This document shows, piece after piece, positions 1 to 10,579 of a stretch of DNA of 35,494 bases. Source of the stretch: Vulcanococcus sp. SFB_649D_100_25 (lineage in GTDB: Bacteria > Cyanobacteriota > Cyanobacteriia > PCC-6307 > Cyanobiaceae); the NCBI GenBank assembly GCA_030833825.1, contig JAURGL010000002.1:1-35494 (forward strand). The letters run 5' to 3'. Every line of letters starts with the position of its first letter. Position 1 is the first letter of the stretch. Below the pieces are notes generated by a model, which saw only the letters and a list, made by a program, of their open reading frames with translations, made no database searches and was not told the DNA's origin. Both the position numbers and the translations under genes were made by a program.

Positions 1-2
1 CC

Positions 3-680
3 CGTTGGGGTGAGCGTCTTGCCCGCAGGGGGGATCCAATCCTGCTGGCGGAGTGTGTGCCCGGCGGAACCACCACTGCCCTGGCGGTGCTGGAGGGGTT
101 GGGGATCAAGGCGGAGGGGTTGGTGAGCGGCAGTCAGCGCCAGCCGGATCACCAGCTCAAGCAGGGGCTGGTGCGGCAGGGCCTACGGGCCGCAGGCCTG
201 CATGCCCCCGGGGGGGCGCAGGAGGTGCTGGCGGCGGTCGGGGATCCGATGCAGGCCCTGGCCGCTGGGCTGGTTCAGGCGGCGGCTCTGGCGGGAGCTC
301 CCCTGCTTCTGGCCGGGGGGAGCCAGATGGCCGCTGTTTTGGCCCTGGTGCTGGCGGCCACCGAGCCGGATCGGCGCCAACAGGTGGCCGATCTGGCGGC
401 GGTCGTGACGACGGCCTGGCTGGCCCATGAAACCGGGAGCGATCTCAAGGGGCTGTTGGGGCGCCTCGCGGGGCGCTGGGGGGTGGAACCGCTGGGATTT
501 GCCACCTCGCTTCGCTTCACAGGCAGTGACTGCACGGAGTTGCTCGCCTACGAGCAGGGCTTCGTCAAGGAGGGGGTCGGCGCGGGCGGCTTGGCGGCGC
601 TCTGGCAATTGAGCGGACGGGCCACGCAGGATCTCCGCATCGCCTGTGAGCACGCCTGTGCGTTGCTGCGGCAGACCTAG
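3..680 (+). CDS. Nicotinate-nucleotide--dimethylbenzimidazole phosphoribosyltransferase-like (CobT-like) protein, 5' truncated by window edge
   Basis: Frame is open to the window start (…DPILLAECVPGGTTTALAVLEGLGIKAEGLVSGSQ…), with CobT-like PGGTTTALAVL and GDPMQ segments; stop at 680. Confidence 0.75.
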   Translation, partial: RWGERLARRGDPILLAECVPGGTTTALAVLEGLGIKAEGLVSGSQRQPDHQLKQGLVRQGLRAAGLHAPGGAQEVLAAVGDPMQALAAGLVQAAALAGAPLLLAGGSQMAAVLALVLAATEPDRRQQVADLAAVVTTAWLAHETGSDLKGLLGRLAGRWGVEPLGFATSLRFTGSDCTELLAYEQGFVKEGVGAGGLAALWQLSGRATQDLRIACEHACALLRQT

Positions 681-703
681 GGTCTGGGGAACCGCCTGAA
701 GCC

Positions 704-1765
704 GTGACCAGCCGGCGCCACGTTCTGCAGCTGCTCGGTTCCTCCGGGGCTCTGCTGGCCGCAGGAGGCTGCAGCCCCGCCGCACCGCCGGCCCCCACCC
801 TCCTGGGGGTGAAGGGGCAGTTGCCGAAAGCCTGGCTCAAGCAGTTGCCCAGCCCCTGGCGGTCCCAGCTGCTGGAGGGGCCGCAGCAGGTGCTGGCCCT
901 GGTGGAGCAGGGGACGGCGGAACCTGGGCTGCTGGCCCTCGGCGATGGTTGGGCCCAGCAGTTGGATCGCGCCCGGCTGCAGCCGCTGCAGGCGGAGGCC
1001 CTGCTTGAGGGGCTGGCCCCTTTTGCGGCAGCACCGAGCCGTCTGTTTGGCCCGCCAGGATCAAGGCCGGTGGCCTTTCCATGGGCCTTTGGTACCTGGC
1101 TGCTCCTGTTGCGCAACCGAGCCGATCTCGAGCGGCAGCGCAGCCGCGGCTGGGAGGTGCTGCTGGATCCAAGCCTCAGGGGGAAGCTGGTGTTGCCCTC
1201 CAGTCCGAGGGTGGTGATCGATCTGGCCCTGCGGCAGCTCGGACTGTCCAGCACGGATCCCGCCTCGCTGGAGGATCCACGGCTGCTCCAGCAGGTGCGT
1301 GAGCTGGTCAACCAAGCCCAGAGCCTTGATGAAAGCCAGGGGATCAATCTGCTGCTGGCCGGTGATGCGGAGGCGGCCGTTGTGCCGAGTCATCAGGCCA
1401 TCCCCCTGCTGCAGAAGGATCCACGCCTGACTGCCGTTCTGCCGGACTCGGGTTCCCCGTTCTGGTGGCAGCTGCTGCTCAGGCCTGCCCCCCTCGGTTC
1501 CCTCAGTGATTCTCCGCCTCTGCCGCTGGAGTGGCTGCGGGACGGGTTCACCGAGCCGCTGGTGGATCGCCTGCTGGCGGGTGGTTGGGTGCCGCCATTG
1601 CCCCGACCTCAGCTCGAGGGGGTTCTGCGCCGCTGGCCCCCGCGCCTGCGGCCGCTGCTGTTGCCCCCGGAAGCGGTGCTAAAGCGTTGCTCGAACCTGG
1701 TGGCGTTCCCCCCCCTCGAGCGCAAGCGCTGGCAGGCCATCTGGGATCAGGCCCTGAGCGCCTAG
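704..1765 (+). CDS. ABC-type extracellular solute-binding lipoprotein (polyamine/iron PotD-like)
   Basis: GTG start; N-terminus MTSRRHVLQLLGSSGALLAAGGC has a twin-arginine and a lipobox; internal segments resemble solute-binding proteins (SRGWEVLLDPSLRGKLVLPSSPR, GDAEAAVVPSHQA). Confidence 0.7.
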   Translation: MTSRRHVLQLLGSSGALLAAGGCSPAAPPAPTLLGVKGQLPKAWLKQLPSPWRSQLLEGPQQVLALVEQGTAEPGLLALGDGWAQQLDRARLQPLQAEALLEGLAPFAAAPSRLFGPPGSRPVAFPWAFGTWLLLLRNRADLERQRSRGWEVLLDPSLRGKLVLPSSPRVVIDLALRQLGLSSTDPASLEDPRLLQQVRELVNQAQSLDESQGINLLLAGDAEAAVVPSHQAIPLLQKDPRLTAVLPDSGSPFWWQLLLRPAPLGSLSDSPPLPLEWLRDGFTEPLVDRLLAGGWVPPLPRPQLEGVLRRWPPRLRPLLLPPEAVLKRCSNLVAFPPLERKRWQAIWDQALSA

Positions 1766-2898
1766 CCCCAGAGACGGCGCCGCGGCGCCGCCGCTAGGCG
1801 CCGATGCGTGTCAGCGAGGAGATCGGGGATGGGCAGCTGATGGGGGCAGCGGGGCAGGCAGTCCCCGCAGCGCTCGCAGGCCGCGGCATTGACCTGCTCC
1901 CACCAGTGCCCGGCGCGGCCGATCAGGTTGTAGCGCTCTTCGGCGAAGGCCCGCATCCCATGGCCCGCATCCAGGTTCCGCAGCCGCAGCAGGGCTGGGA
2001 TCGGGACCTCGTTGGGGCAGGGCAGGCAGGCCATGCATTGATGGCAGGCCTCCGGCCCCAGGCGGGCGGCACCGTTGCTCTGGAGGCGCTGCAGGGCGTC
2101 CCGTTGGGCAGGGCTGAGCCACACCCCGCTGCTGGGGGCAATGGAGGCAGCCAGCTGCAGATCACTGCCTTGGGCGGCCCCCAGGCTGAGGGTGGAGATG
2201 CCCTGATCCAGCAGGAAGCGATAGGCCAACTCCAGGGGGCTGAAGGGTGCGCAGTCCGCGATTAGGTCGGGCGATGGGGCATACAGCCGGCCTCCTTTGT
2301 CCGCCGGAGAGATGGCCAACACCCCCAGGCCCGCCTGCAGAGCGGCCCTGGCCAGGGGGATGCGTTGCTGATCAAACCAGTGGAGGTGAAGGCTGCAGAA
2401 CTGAAAGCGCCCACTGTCGAGGGCCTCCGCGATCAGGTCGTTCCCGCCGTGGCTGGAGAAGCCCACCTGCCCCACCAGTCCCTCCGCCAGGGCCCAGCTG
2501 AGCAGGGCAGAGCCTTCACCACGCAGGGCCCACTCCAGGTGCTCGGGCCGGTTGAGCCCATGCACCGCCAGGTTGTGGAGCTGCGGCAGCCCCAACCGCT
2601 GAAGGATGTCCCGCAGCTGCGCCTGTCCCTCTTCCAGGCTGAGGCCAGGGAGAAGCTTGCTGGTGAGCACCAGATCAGCGGCCGCTTCGGGTTGCCGTTG
2701 CCGCAGATCAGTGAGGGCGAGCCCAAGGAATGACTCTGCGGGGCCATAGGCCGGAGCCGTTTCGATGTGGTTGATCCCGGCGTCCAGCGCCGCCTGGAGA
2801 ACCGAGGCCATCTGAGCGGCACTCCCGGTGGCCCGCATCGTGCCGAGGCAAAAAGGGGAGACCGCGGGGCCTCGCCCAAAGGGGCGGCGCTCAGGCAG
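1762..2898 (-). CDS. Aldo/keto reductase with C-terminal [4Fe-4S] cysteine motifs; start codon uncertain (CTG at 2898 proposed, ATG at 3021 possible)
   Basis: AKR-type N-terminus (VSPFCLGTMRATG…ETAPAYGPAESFLG), C-terminal CHQCMACLPCP and CERCGDCLPRCP; start discussed in findings. Confidence 0.85.
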   Translation of the reverse strand: MPERRPFGRGPAVSPFCLGTMRATGSAAQMASVLQAALDAGINHIETAPAYGPAESFLGLALTDLRQRQPEAAADLVLTSKLLPGLSLEEGQAQLRDILQRLGLPQLHNLAVHGLNRPEHLEWALRGEGSALLSWALAEGLVGQVGFSSHGGNDLIAEALDSGRFQFCSLHLHWFDQQRIPLARAALQAGLGVLAISPADKGGRLYAPSPDLIADCAPFSPLELAYRFLLDQGISTLSLGAAQGSDLQLAASIAPSSGVWLSPAQRDALQRLQSNGAARLGPEACHQCMACLPCPNEVPIPALLRLRNLDAGHGMRAFAEERYNLIGRAGHWWEQVNAAACERCGDCLPRCPHQLPIPDLLADTHRRLAAAPRRRLWG

Positions 2899-3433
2899 GG
2901 GTGTCCTCCTGGTCGTCGCTGATGGCTTCGCTGTCGCTCTGGGCTTGGTCGATGTGGCGCACCAGTTCAGCGGGGCTGATCCCGTCCAGGAAGCGGCGGA
3001 AGTCGGCGGCGTCTTCCGCATCGGCTTCGGCGTCCACAGGAATGGAGGCGTCGGAAACCACTTCCTCCAGCATCCAGATCCCGCTTTCGGTGCGCACCGC
3101 TAAGGCGATCGCGTCGCTTGGCCGGGCATCGAGTTCGTGTTCCTGCCCGTCGGCGCCGCTGAGCTTCAAGACGGCGCGGAATGTGCTGTCTTCGATGGCG
3201 TGAATGATCACCCGATCGAGCTGCAGACCTGCCACCAGCAGGAGGTCTGCCATCAGGTCATGGCTCAAGGGGCGGGGGGGAGCCTGGTCGCTGAGTCCCG
3301 CCATGATGTTCTGGGCCTGGGCCTGGTCGATCCAGATCGGCACCTGACGCCGGCCCGAGGGGTCCCTCAGCAGGACGATGGGGCTGCGGCTTGCTGCATC
3401 GAGGGCAATGCCGGCGACCCGCATTTCCACCAT
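2891..3433 (-). CDS. Bifunctional nuclease family (DUF151) protein
   Basis: MVEMRVAGIALDAASRSPIVLLRDPSGRRQVPIWIDQAQAQNI…ELDARPSDAIALAVRTESGIWM is typical of DUF151. Confidence 0.9.
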   Translation of the reverse strand: MVEMRVAGIALDAASRSPIVLLRDPSGRRQVPIWIDQAQAQNIMAGLSDQAPPRPLSHDLMADLLLVAGLQLDRVIIHAIEDSTFRAVLKLSGADGQEHELDARPSDAIALAVRTESGIWMLEEVVSDASIPVDAEADAEDAADFRRFLDGISPAELVRHIDQAQSDSEAISDDQEDTPA

Positions 3434-3488
3434 GGCTTGCCTGCCGTCCCTGCTGCCCGATTATGGCCAGGGTTGATCGGGCCACGGC

Positions 3489-4151
3489 ATGTTCACAGGG
3501 CTGGTGCAGGCCATGGGTCAGCTGCAGCGCAGCAGTGGCGGTGTGCAGATCCAGATTCCTGCCGCCTCGGGCCTCGATCCATCCCAGTTGGCGCTTGGAG
3601 ACAGCGTGGCGGTCGACGGGGTCTGCCTCACGGTCACGGAGCACTCCCCGTCCGGTTTTCGTGCCGATGTCAGCGAGGAAACCCTCTCCCGCAGCACCCT
3701 GGCGGCCAAGGCGGATCGTCGGGCCTGGGTGAATCTGGAGCCGGCCCTGCGGCTGCAGGATCGCCTCGGTGGCCATCTGGTCAGCGGTCATGTGGACGGC
3801 CTGGGCACGGTGGTGGCGGTGGAGCAGCAACCCGCGTCCTGGCGCCTCAGCCTGCGTTGGCAGGACCCTGCCTTCGGGCGTTACATCTGCGAGAAAGCCA
3901 GCGTGGCTGTCGATGGCATCAGCCTGACGGTGGCGGGATGTGCTGCGGATGGGTCTGAGTTCTGGATCGCCGTGATTCCCCACACCTGGGCGAGCACCAC
4001 CCTGCAGGGCTTGAAGAGCGGAGACGCGGTGAACCTGGAGGCGGATCTGCTCGCGAAGTACACCGAGCGGTTGCTGGGGTCCAGCGCCGCCGCGCAGGCG
4101 GGGCCGCCATCCATCAGTGAGGCCTGGCTGCGGGATCACGGCTGGAGCTGA
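3489..4151 (+). CDS. ribE: Riboflavin synthase alpha subunit
   Basis: MFTGLVQAMGQL start, duplicated lumazine-binding domains (VAVDGVCLTV / VAVDGISLTV), GHLVSGHVDG. Confidence 0.95.
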   Translation: MFTGLVQAMGQLQRSSGGVQIQIPAASGLDPSQLALGDSVAVDGVCLTVTEHSPSGFRADVSEETLSRSTLAAKADRRAWVNLEPALRLQDRLGGHLVSGHVDGLGTVVAVEQQPASWRLSLRWQDPAFGRYICEKASVAVDGISLTVAGCAADGSEFWIAVIPHTWASTTLQGLKSGDAVNLEADLLAKYTERLLGSSAAAQAGPPSISEAWLRDHGWS

Positions 4152-4165
4152 CAACCCCAGATGCC

Positions 4166-4792
4166 ATGCCTACGTTCCGGGGGTTCGTGTTCCCTCTGAA
4201 CACCTCCATGGCTTTTGAGAATTCCGATCTCGATCTCAGCTCCTTGCGGACCTTCACCATTGCCGAGGGCATCCTGCTGCTCGTGCTCGGGGTGTTGGCT
4301 CTGGTCTTCCCGGTGATCGCCTCCGCCTGGGTCACGGTGATCGTCGCGATCGCCTTCCTGGTCGGGGGGATCATCGGCTGGGTTAACAGCATCAACCGCT
4401 CCCGCCGCCTGACCAAGTGGCATTGCTTCTGGCGTTTGGTGGTGTCCACGCTGTTTGTGGTGACCGGGGCCTGGATCATTCAGCAGTTCACCCGTGGAGT
4501 CGGGGAGGCTGCGGTTCAGGTGGCTGCCCTGGCCTTCGCGGTCGGCATCGTCTTCCTGGTGGAAGGTGTCGTGGCGACGATCGTGGCGCTCTCCCACCGT
4601 GAGATGGCCGGATGGGGCTGGGGCCTGGCCAATGGGATCGTGACCTTCATCCTTGGCCTGATCATCGTGACCATGCCGGGTCTGGCTCAGCTCACGGTGC
4701 TGGGGATCCTGGTGGGGATCAGCTTCCTGTTCAGCGGCATCGATTTGCTGGTGTTCAGCGCCGCCTTCCACGGCCCGGAAGACCGGGCCTGA
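4166..4792 (+). CDS. HdeD/DUF308-family membrane protein (start could be ATG at 4208)
   Basis: About six hydrophobic segments; IAEGILLLVLGVLALVFP and WGLANGIVTFILGLIIV pattern of HdeD-like proteins. Confidence 0.75.
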   Translation: MPTFRGFVFPLNTSMAFENSDLDLSSLRTFTIAEGILLLVLGVLALVFPVIASAWVTVIVAIAFLVGGIIGWVNSINRSRRLTKWHCFWRLVVSTLFVVTGAWIIQQFTRGVGEAAVQVAALAFAVGIVFLVEGVVATIVALSHREMAGWGWGLANGIVTFILGLIIVTMPGLAQLTVLGILVGISFLFSGIDLLVFSAAFHGPEDRA

Positions 4793-4801
4793 AGGGTCCC
4801 G

Positions 4802-5212
4802 TCAGTCGATCGGGCTGTTGCCCTCGCCTTCCATGGGCAGCAGCCAGATCGATCCGGTTTCCTTGTGGATTTCAATCTTGAATTCCTGGCCCGGCTCAAG
4901 CCCCATGCGGCGGGTGTAGGCATTGCCGATCAACAGGTTGCCGTTGCCGTGGACGCGGGTGCGGAATTCGGCTTGGCGACCTTTGCTGCCCCCACCACCA
5001 CTGGATGCGACCTGGCTGGGAAGGGTGTACCCCTTGGCCTCCACCAGGGCCCTGTAGAAGCTCTTTTTCAGCAGGCGGCCACTCGGACCGACATAACCAC
5101 AGGCCCGGGCAATCTGATCTTCAGGGCGATTGCTCAATGAGCGCGCTTTATCAAGCAGCGCCTTGCCTTGCAGCATCTCGATTGGCTTGCTGGTCTTCTC
5201 TTCGACGAACAC
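4802..5212 (-). CDS. cyAbrB-type (AbrB-like) transcriptional regulator (start could be internal, near 5176)
   Basis: GKALLDKARSL…ARACGYVGPSGRLLKKSFYRALVEAKGYTL plus C-terminal AbrB-like GNLLIGNAYTRRMGLEPGQEFKIEI. Confidence 0.85.
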   Translation of the reverse strand: MFVEEKTSKPIEMLQGKALLDKARSLSNRPEDQIARACGYVGPSGRLLKKSFYRALVEAKGYTLPSQVASSGGGGSKGRQAEFRTRVHGNGNLLIGNAYTRRMGLEPGQEFKIEIHKETGSIWLLPMEGEGNSPID

Positions 5213-5246
5213 CGTGGGCGATGAGTGCTTCTGCGCTGATTGTGCC

Positions 5247-5292
5247 GATCACTTCAGTTCATCCGCAAGGGCAACTTGCACGAACTGTGATC
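5247..5292. promoter_or_regulatory. Nested hairpin/dyad between ctaE stop and cyAbrB start
   Basis: GATCA(CTT)CAGTTC atcc GCAAG-ggcaa-CTTGC ac GAACTG-TGATC: outer 11 paired positions with a 3-nt bulge and a perfect inner 5-bp hairpin. Confidence 0.5.
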
Positions 5293-5302
5293 AGGTTCGA
5301 AT

Positions 5303-5896
5303 TCAGAGCAGATAGAGGATGCCGTAGAGCACGACCCAGATCCCATCCACGAAGTGCCAGTACAGCTCGGCAGCTTCCAAGGGAAAGAGGTTGTGGCTGC
5401 TGACGCGGCCGCCTGAGCGGGATTGCCACCAGACAATCAGGATCATCAAGCCCCCCAGCGTCACGTGCAGACCGTGGAAGCCGGTGATGGCGTAGAAGGT
5501 GCTGGCGAACAGGTTGTCCGTCAGACCGAAGGGAAGGGTGAAGTACTCCTTCATCTGCCCAGCCAGGAAGGCAAATCCAAACGCTGCTGTCACCAGTAGC
5601 CAGCGACGGGCCAGGGGACGGTTGTCCCGCTTCATCGCGGACCCGGCCCGATGGAAGGTGAAGCTGCTGGCCAGGAGCAGCAGGGTGTTGATGGTCGGAA
5701 GGACCAGCTCCAGCTCGTAGGAGGAGCCACTGGGCAGGGGGTTCACCGCCCGAAAGGTGAGGTAGGCGGCAAAGAAGCCCGCGAAGGTCATCCCGTCTGC
5801 CACCAGGAAGGTGGCAAGACCAAACATGCGGTGATCGGCGTGCGCTTCGTGCTGCTGCTCGCTGACGCTGGGGCTGGAGGTGGAGAGGGTGGTCAT
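5303..5896 (-). CDS. ctaE: Cytochrome c oxidase subunit III
   Basis: HRMFGLATFLVADGMTFAGFFAAYLTFRAV…ITGFHGLHVTLGG…AAELYWHFVDGIWVVLY. Confidence 0.95.
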   Translation of the reverse strand: MTTLSTSSPSVSEQQHEAHADHRMFGLATFLVADGMTFAGFFAAYLTFRAVNPLPSGSSYELELVLPTINTLLLLASSFTFHRAGSAMKRDNRPLARRWLLVTAAFGFAFLAGQMKEYFTLPFGLTDNLFASTFYAITGFHGLHVTLGGLMILIVWWQSRSGGRVSSHNLFPLEAAELYWHFVDGIWVVLYGILYLL

Positions 5897-5911
5897 GGCT
5901 GCGCGTGAGCG

Positions 5912-7590
<1,679 letters not shown>

Positions 7591-7594
<4 letters not shown>

Positions 7595-8421
7595 GACTGC
7601 ACCGGGGTGACGTCGCTGGCTGAGGCGATGGGGCTGTTCTGGTTGACCCAGGCCTGGAAGGTCTCGGGCTCATCAACGATCACGGTTGAGCGCATACCAC
7701 CGTGATACGGACCGCAGAGTTCGGCGCAAACGATCGGGTAGCGGCCGGGGCGCGTCGCCGTGAAGCTCAGCAGGGTTGGCTGGCCAGGGATCACATCCTG
7801 TTTGAGGCGAAATTCTGGAACCCAGAACGCATGGATCACATCATTGGCCTGCATGTGCAGAGCGATGGGTTGGCCCGCTGGAACATGCAGTTCACCGGAA
7901 GTGATCTCTGCATTGGGGTAGTGGAAGATGAAGGCGAACTGCATCGCTGTGACATCCACGGTCAACGGGGCGATGCCGCTGTCTTGATCGAGGCTCACAG
8001 GGCTAATGCCGGCCCAGGTGTGCTCCTTGGAGGCCATGGCATGCATGCTGTGGTCGTTGAGGGGTGCCATTCCCCCCATCCGGTCATAGATGTCGTAGCT
8101 GTAGATGCCGACGAACAGAACCACCACGGCGGGGATGGCGGTCCAGAGAATCTCGAGGGGCAGATTGCCTTCGATGGCCGCGCCATCACTTTGATCTCCC
8201 TCCCGTCGCCGGAAGCGGACCAGGCTGTAGACGATCAGCCCGACGATCCCGACAAACAGGATCGTGCCAATGCTGAACAACACCTTGAACAACTCGTCGT
8301 AGACGGGCGCATTCGCGCTGGCGTCAACGGGAAGCAGGTTGATGTTCTGGCCAACCCAGAGGCCGGCCAGCACCAGCACCATGCCCGTGATCAGGGTGAG
8401 GATTGCGGCTGGGATCCGCAT
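7591..8421 (-). CDS. ctaC: Cytochrome c oxidase subunit II
   Basis: CuA site CAELCGPYHGGM, two N-terminal TM segments; 4-nt ATGA overlap with ctaD. Confidence 0.96.
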
Positions 8422-8450
8422 GGTCCTGAAAGCGATCGGGATCAGCCTAT

Positions 8451-8588
8451 GGATGCCATCCGCAGAACGCGCCGTTCTTGCTGCTTTGCAGCAATCGCCT
8501 GGTTTCCCGTGAGGGAATCCTCACGGGTTCATCACTGATGGTGTCGCTTTGACCTGGGTTGGTCCCCGCTCCAGCGCTCATGGAGCGG
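8451..8588. promoter_or_regulatory. Cluster of perfect inverted repeats in divergent ctaC/ctaA intergenic region
   Basis: 8451-8461 GGATG-C-CATCC; 8464-8478 AGAACG-CGC-CGTTCT; 8478-8494 TTGCTGC-TTT-GCAGCAA; 8506-8527 CCCGTGAGG-GAAT-CCTCACGGG; 8566-8588 CCGCTCCA-GCGCTCA-TGGAGCGG. Confidence 0.6.
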
Positions 8589-8627
8589 CATCGTTAGTTT
8601 GACGCCAACCGCATCAGCAGCTGCTCT

Positions 8628-9533
8628 GTGGTGAGCGTCAGCCTCCAATCCAGTCGCGGTCGGCGCGATGGCCTCGCCGCCTTCAGCGCTCATCTGCTGG
8701 TGGCCCTGATTGCCCTGGTGGTGGTCGGCGGGGCTACCCGGGTGATGGAGGCGGGTCTGGCCTGCCCGGATTGGCCCCTTTGCTACGGCTCCTTCCTGCC
8801 TGGCCAGCAGATGAATCTGCAGGTCTTCCTGGAGTGGTTCCATCGCCTCGACGCCTTTGTCGTTGGGGTGGGCTTGCTGGTCCTGACGACCGTGAGTTGG
8901 TGGTGGCGTCGGGAACTGCCGCGTTGGTTTCCCCCGGTCGCCACCCTCGCCCTAGCACTTGTCGCAATCCAGGCCGGGCTGGGGGCACTGACGGTGACCC
9001 TGCTGTTGCCGTTCCCGGTTGTCACCGCACATCTGTTGACGGCCTTGTTGCTTGTGGCCTTGCTCAGCGGAGCGACCCAGGCCCTGTGGCGCTCAGCAGG
9101 GCCCTCGGAGTTGCGGCCTGCCAAGAGCCAATCCCACCGCTGGTGGTCCTGGTGGGCGGCCGGCTCTGCTCTGCTGGTGTTGGCTCAGTGCCTGCTCGGC
9201 GGACTGATGGCCACCCAGTGGGCCGCAGGGCGCTGCATCGGCAGCGGCGATGGCTGCGAGTGGTTGCTCCTGCATCGCCTCGGTGCCCGAGCTGTCGGGT
9301 TGCTGGTGCTCCTGCTGGCCGCGGTCTGGAGCTGGAAGCGCCCAGCCGATCGCTGGCTGGCGGCGGCTTCGGCCCTGATGGTGCTGCTGCAGATCGCCCT
9401 GGGGGTTCTCAGCCTGCGTTTCAGCCTCTCGGTGCCCGCCATCACCATTGCCCATCAGCTCGGGGCTGCCCTTTTGGTGGCCTTGCTGTCTGCCCTTGTG
9501 GTCCGCAGCGGGCCGGAGCTCATCCATGGCTAA
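8628..9533 (+). CDS. ctaA: Haem A synthase (COX15/CtaA family)
   Basis: [26 protein letters not shown]…[14 protein letters not shown]…[16 protein letters not shown]. Confidence 0.93.
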   Translation: MVSVSLQSSRGRRDGLAAFSAHLLVALIALVVVGGATRVMEAGLACPDWPLCYGSFLPGQQMNLQVFLEWFHRLDAFVVGVGLLVLTTVSWWWRRELPRWFPPVATLALALVAIQAGLGALTVTLLLPFPVVTAHLLTALLLVALLSGATQALWRSAGPSELRPAKSQSHRWWSWWAAGSALLVLAQCLLGGLMATQWAAGRCIGSGDGCEWLLLHRLGARAVGLLVLLLAAVWSWKRPADRWLAAASALMVLLQIALGVLSLRFSLSVPAITIAHQLGAALLVALLSALVVRSGPELIHG

Positions 9534-10533
9534 CGCCCAATCCCTCACCCGCGAGCAGGTCGTCCCCTCCCGGGCCAAGGTCGCCCTGCCCCCTTGGCTG
9601 GAGATCGCCAAGCCGCGGCTGATCCCCCTGCTGCTGGCCACGACCCTGGGGGGGATGGCGATTTCAGAGGGCTGGCCCCTGCCTCCCCTGCGGTTGGCCT
9701 GCACCCTGGGCGGCGGAGCCTTGGCTGCCGCTGCCGCAGGCGTGCTCAATTGCCTGTGGGAGCAGGAGCTCGATGGGCGCATGAAGCGCACCAGTGGTCG
9801 CGCTCTGCCATCCGGGCGGCTCTCCATTGGAACGGCCTTTGCGATCGCCGTGGCCCTCACCCTGTGTGCCGCCACCCTGCTGGTGGGTGGGGTGAATTGC
9901 CTGGCGGCGAGTCTGTCGCTGCTGGGGCTCTGCAGCTACGTGCTCCTGTACACGGTGGTGCTGAAGCCCCGCACCCCACAGAACATCGTCATTGGCGGGG
10001 TGGCCGGAGCGATCCCCCCCCTGGGGGGTGCGGCGGCGGCGACAGGCCACCTCGGTCTTGGGAGCTGGTGGCTGTTTTCCCTGGTGATGCTCTGGACCCC
10101 AGCCCATTTCTGGGCCTTGGCCCTGCTGCTCAAGGACGACTACCAATCCGTTGGCATCCCGATGTTGCCTGTGGTGAAGGGGAGCACCGCAACAGCCCGG
10201 GCCATCAGTGTCTATGCCCTGGCCACCGTTGTGTTCAGCGTCCTCGGTGTCTGGGCGCTGCCCGGTGGCGGCCTGCTCTACGGGCTGCTGTTGCTGCCGT
10301 TCAATGCGCGGCTCCTGCAGATGAGCGGGAACCTTCTGCAGAAGCCCGATGACATCCAATGTGCCAAGGGGCTGTTCCGCTGGTCGATCCTTTATCTCTT
10401 TGGGATCTGCCTGCTGCTCTTGCTGGCCCGCCTGCCCGCCGGGGAACAGTTCACCCGGCAGAGCCTTGATCTGCTGGCCATGGCCGGGTCCGGCAATGGA
10501 GCCTTCACCCTGGTTCCTGATCTGGTCGGTTGA
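9526..10533 (+). CDS. ctaB: Protohaem IX farnesyltransferase
   Basis: UbiA-superfamily motif [47 protein letters not shown] at 9526 overlaps ctaA. Confidence 0.95.
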   Translation: MANAQSLTREQVVPSRAKVALPPWLEIAKPRLIPLLLATTLGGMAISEGWPLPPLRLACTLGGGALAAAAAGVLNCLWEQELDGRMKRTSGRALPSGRLSIGTAFAIAVALTLCAATLLVGGVNCLAASLSLLGLCSYVLLYTVVLKPRTPQNIVIGGVAGAIPPLGGAAAATGHLGLGSWWLFSLVMLWTPAHFWALALLLKDDYQSVGIPMLPVVKGSTATARAISVYALATVVFSVLGVWALPGGGLLYGLLLLPFNARLLQMSGNLLQKPDDIQCAKGLFRWSILYLFGICLLLLLARLPAGEQFTRQSLDLLAMAGSGNGAFTLVPDLVG

Positions 10534-10579
10534 ACTTTCTAGAGTCACCTACTCATGTGGCTGAGCGGGGTCTGAGGCG

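Noticed and set aside
565-1347. Arg/Ser-rich minus ORF antisense to the SBP gene
   Set aside because: Low-complexity composition typical of GC-rich antisense frames.
3258-4154. 298-aa minus ORF across DUF151 and riboflavin synthase
   Set aside because: Antisense/frame shadow of two recognised genes.
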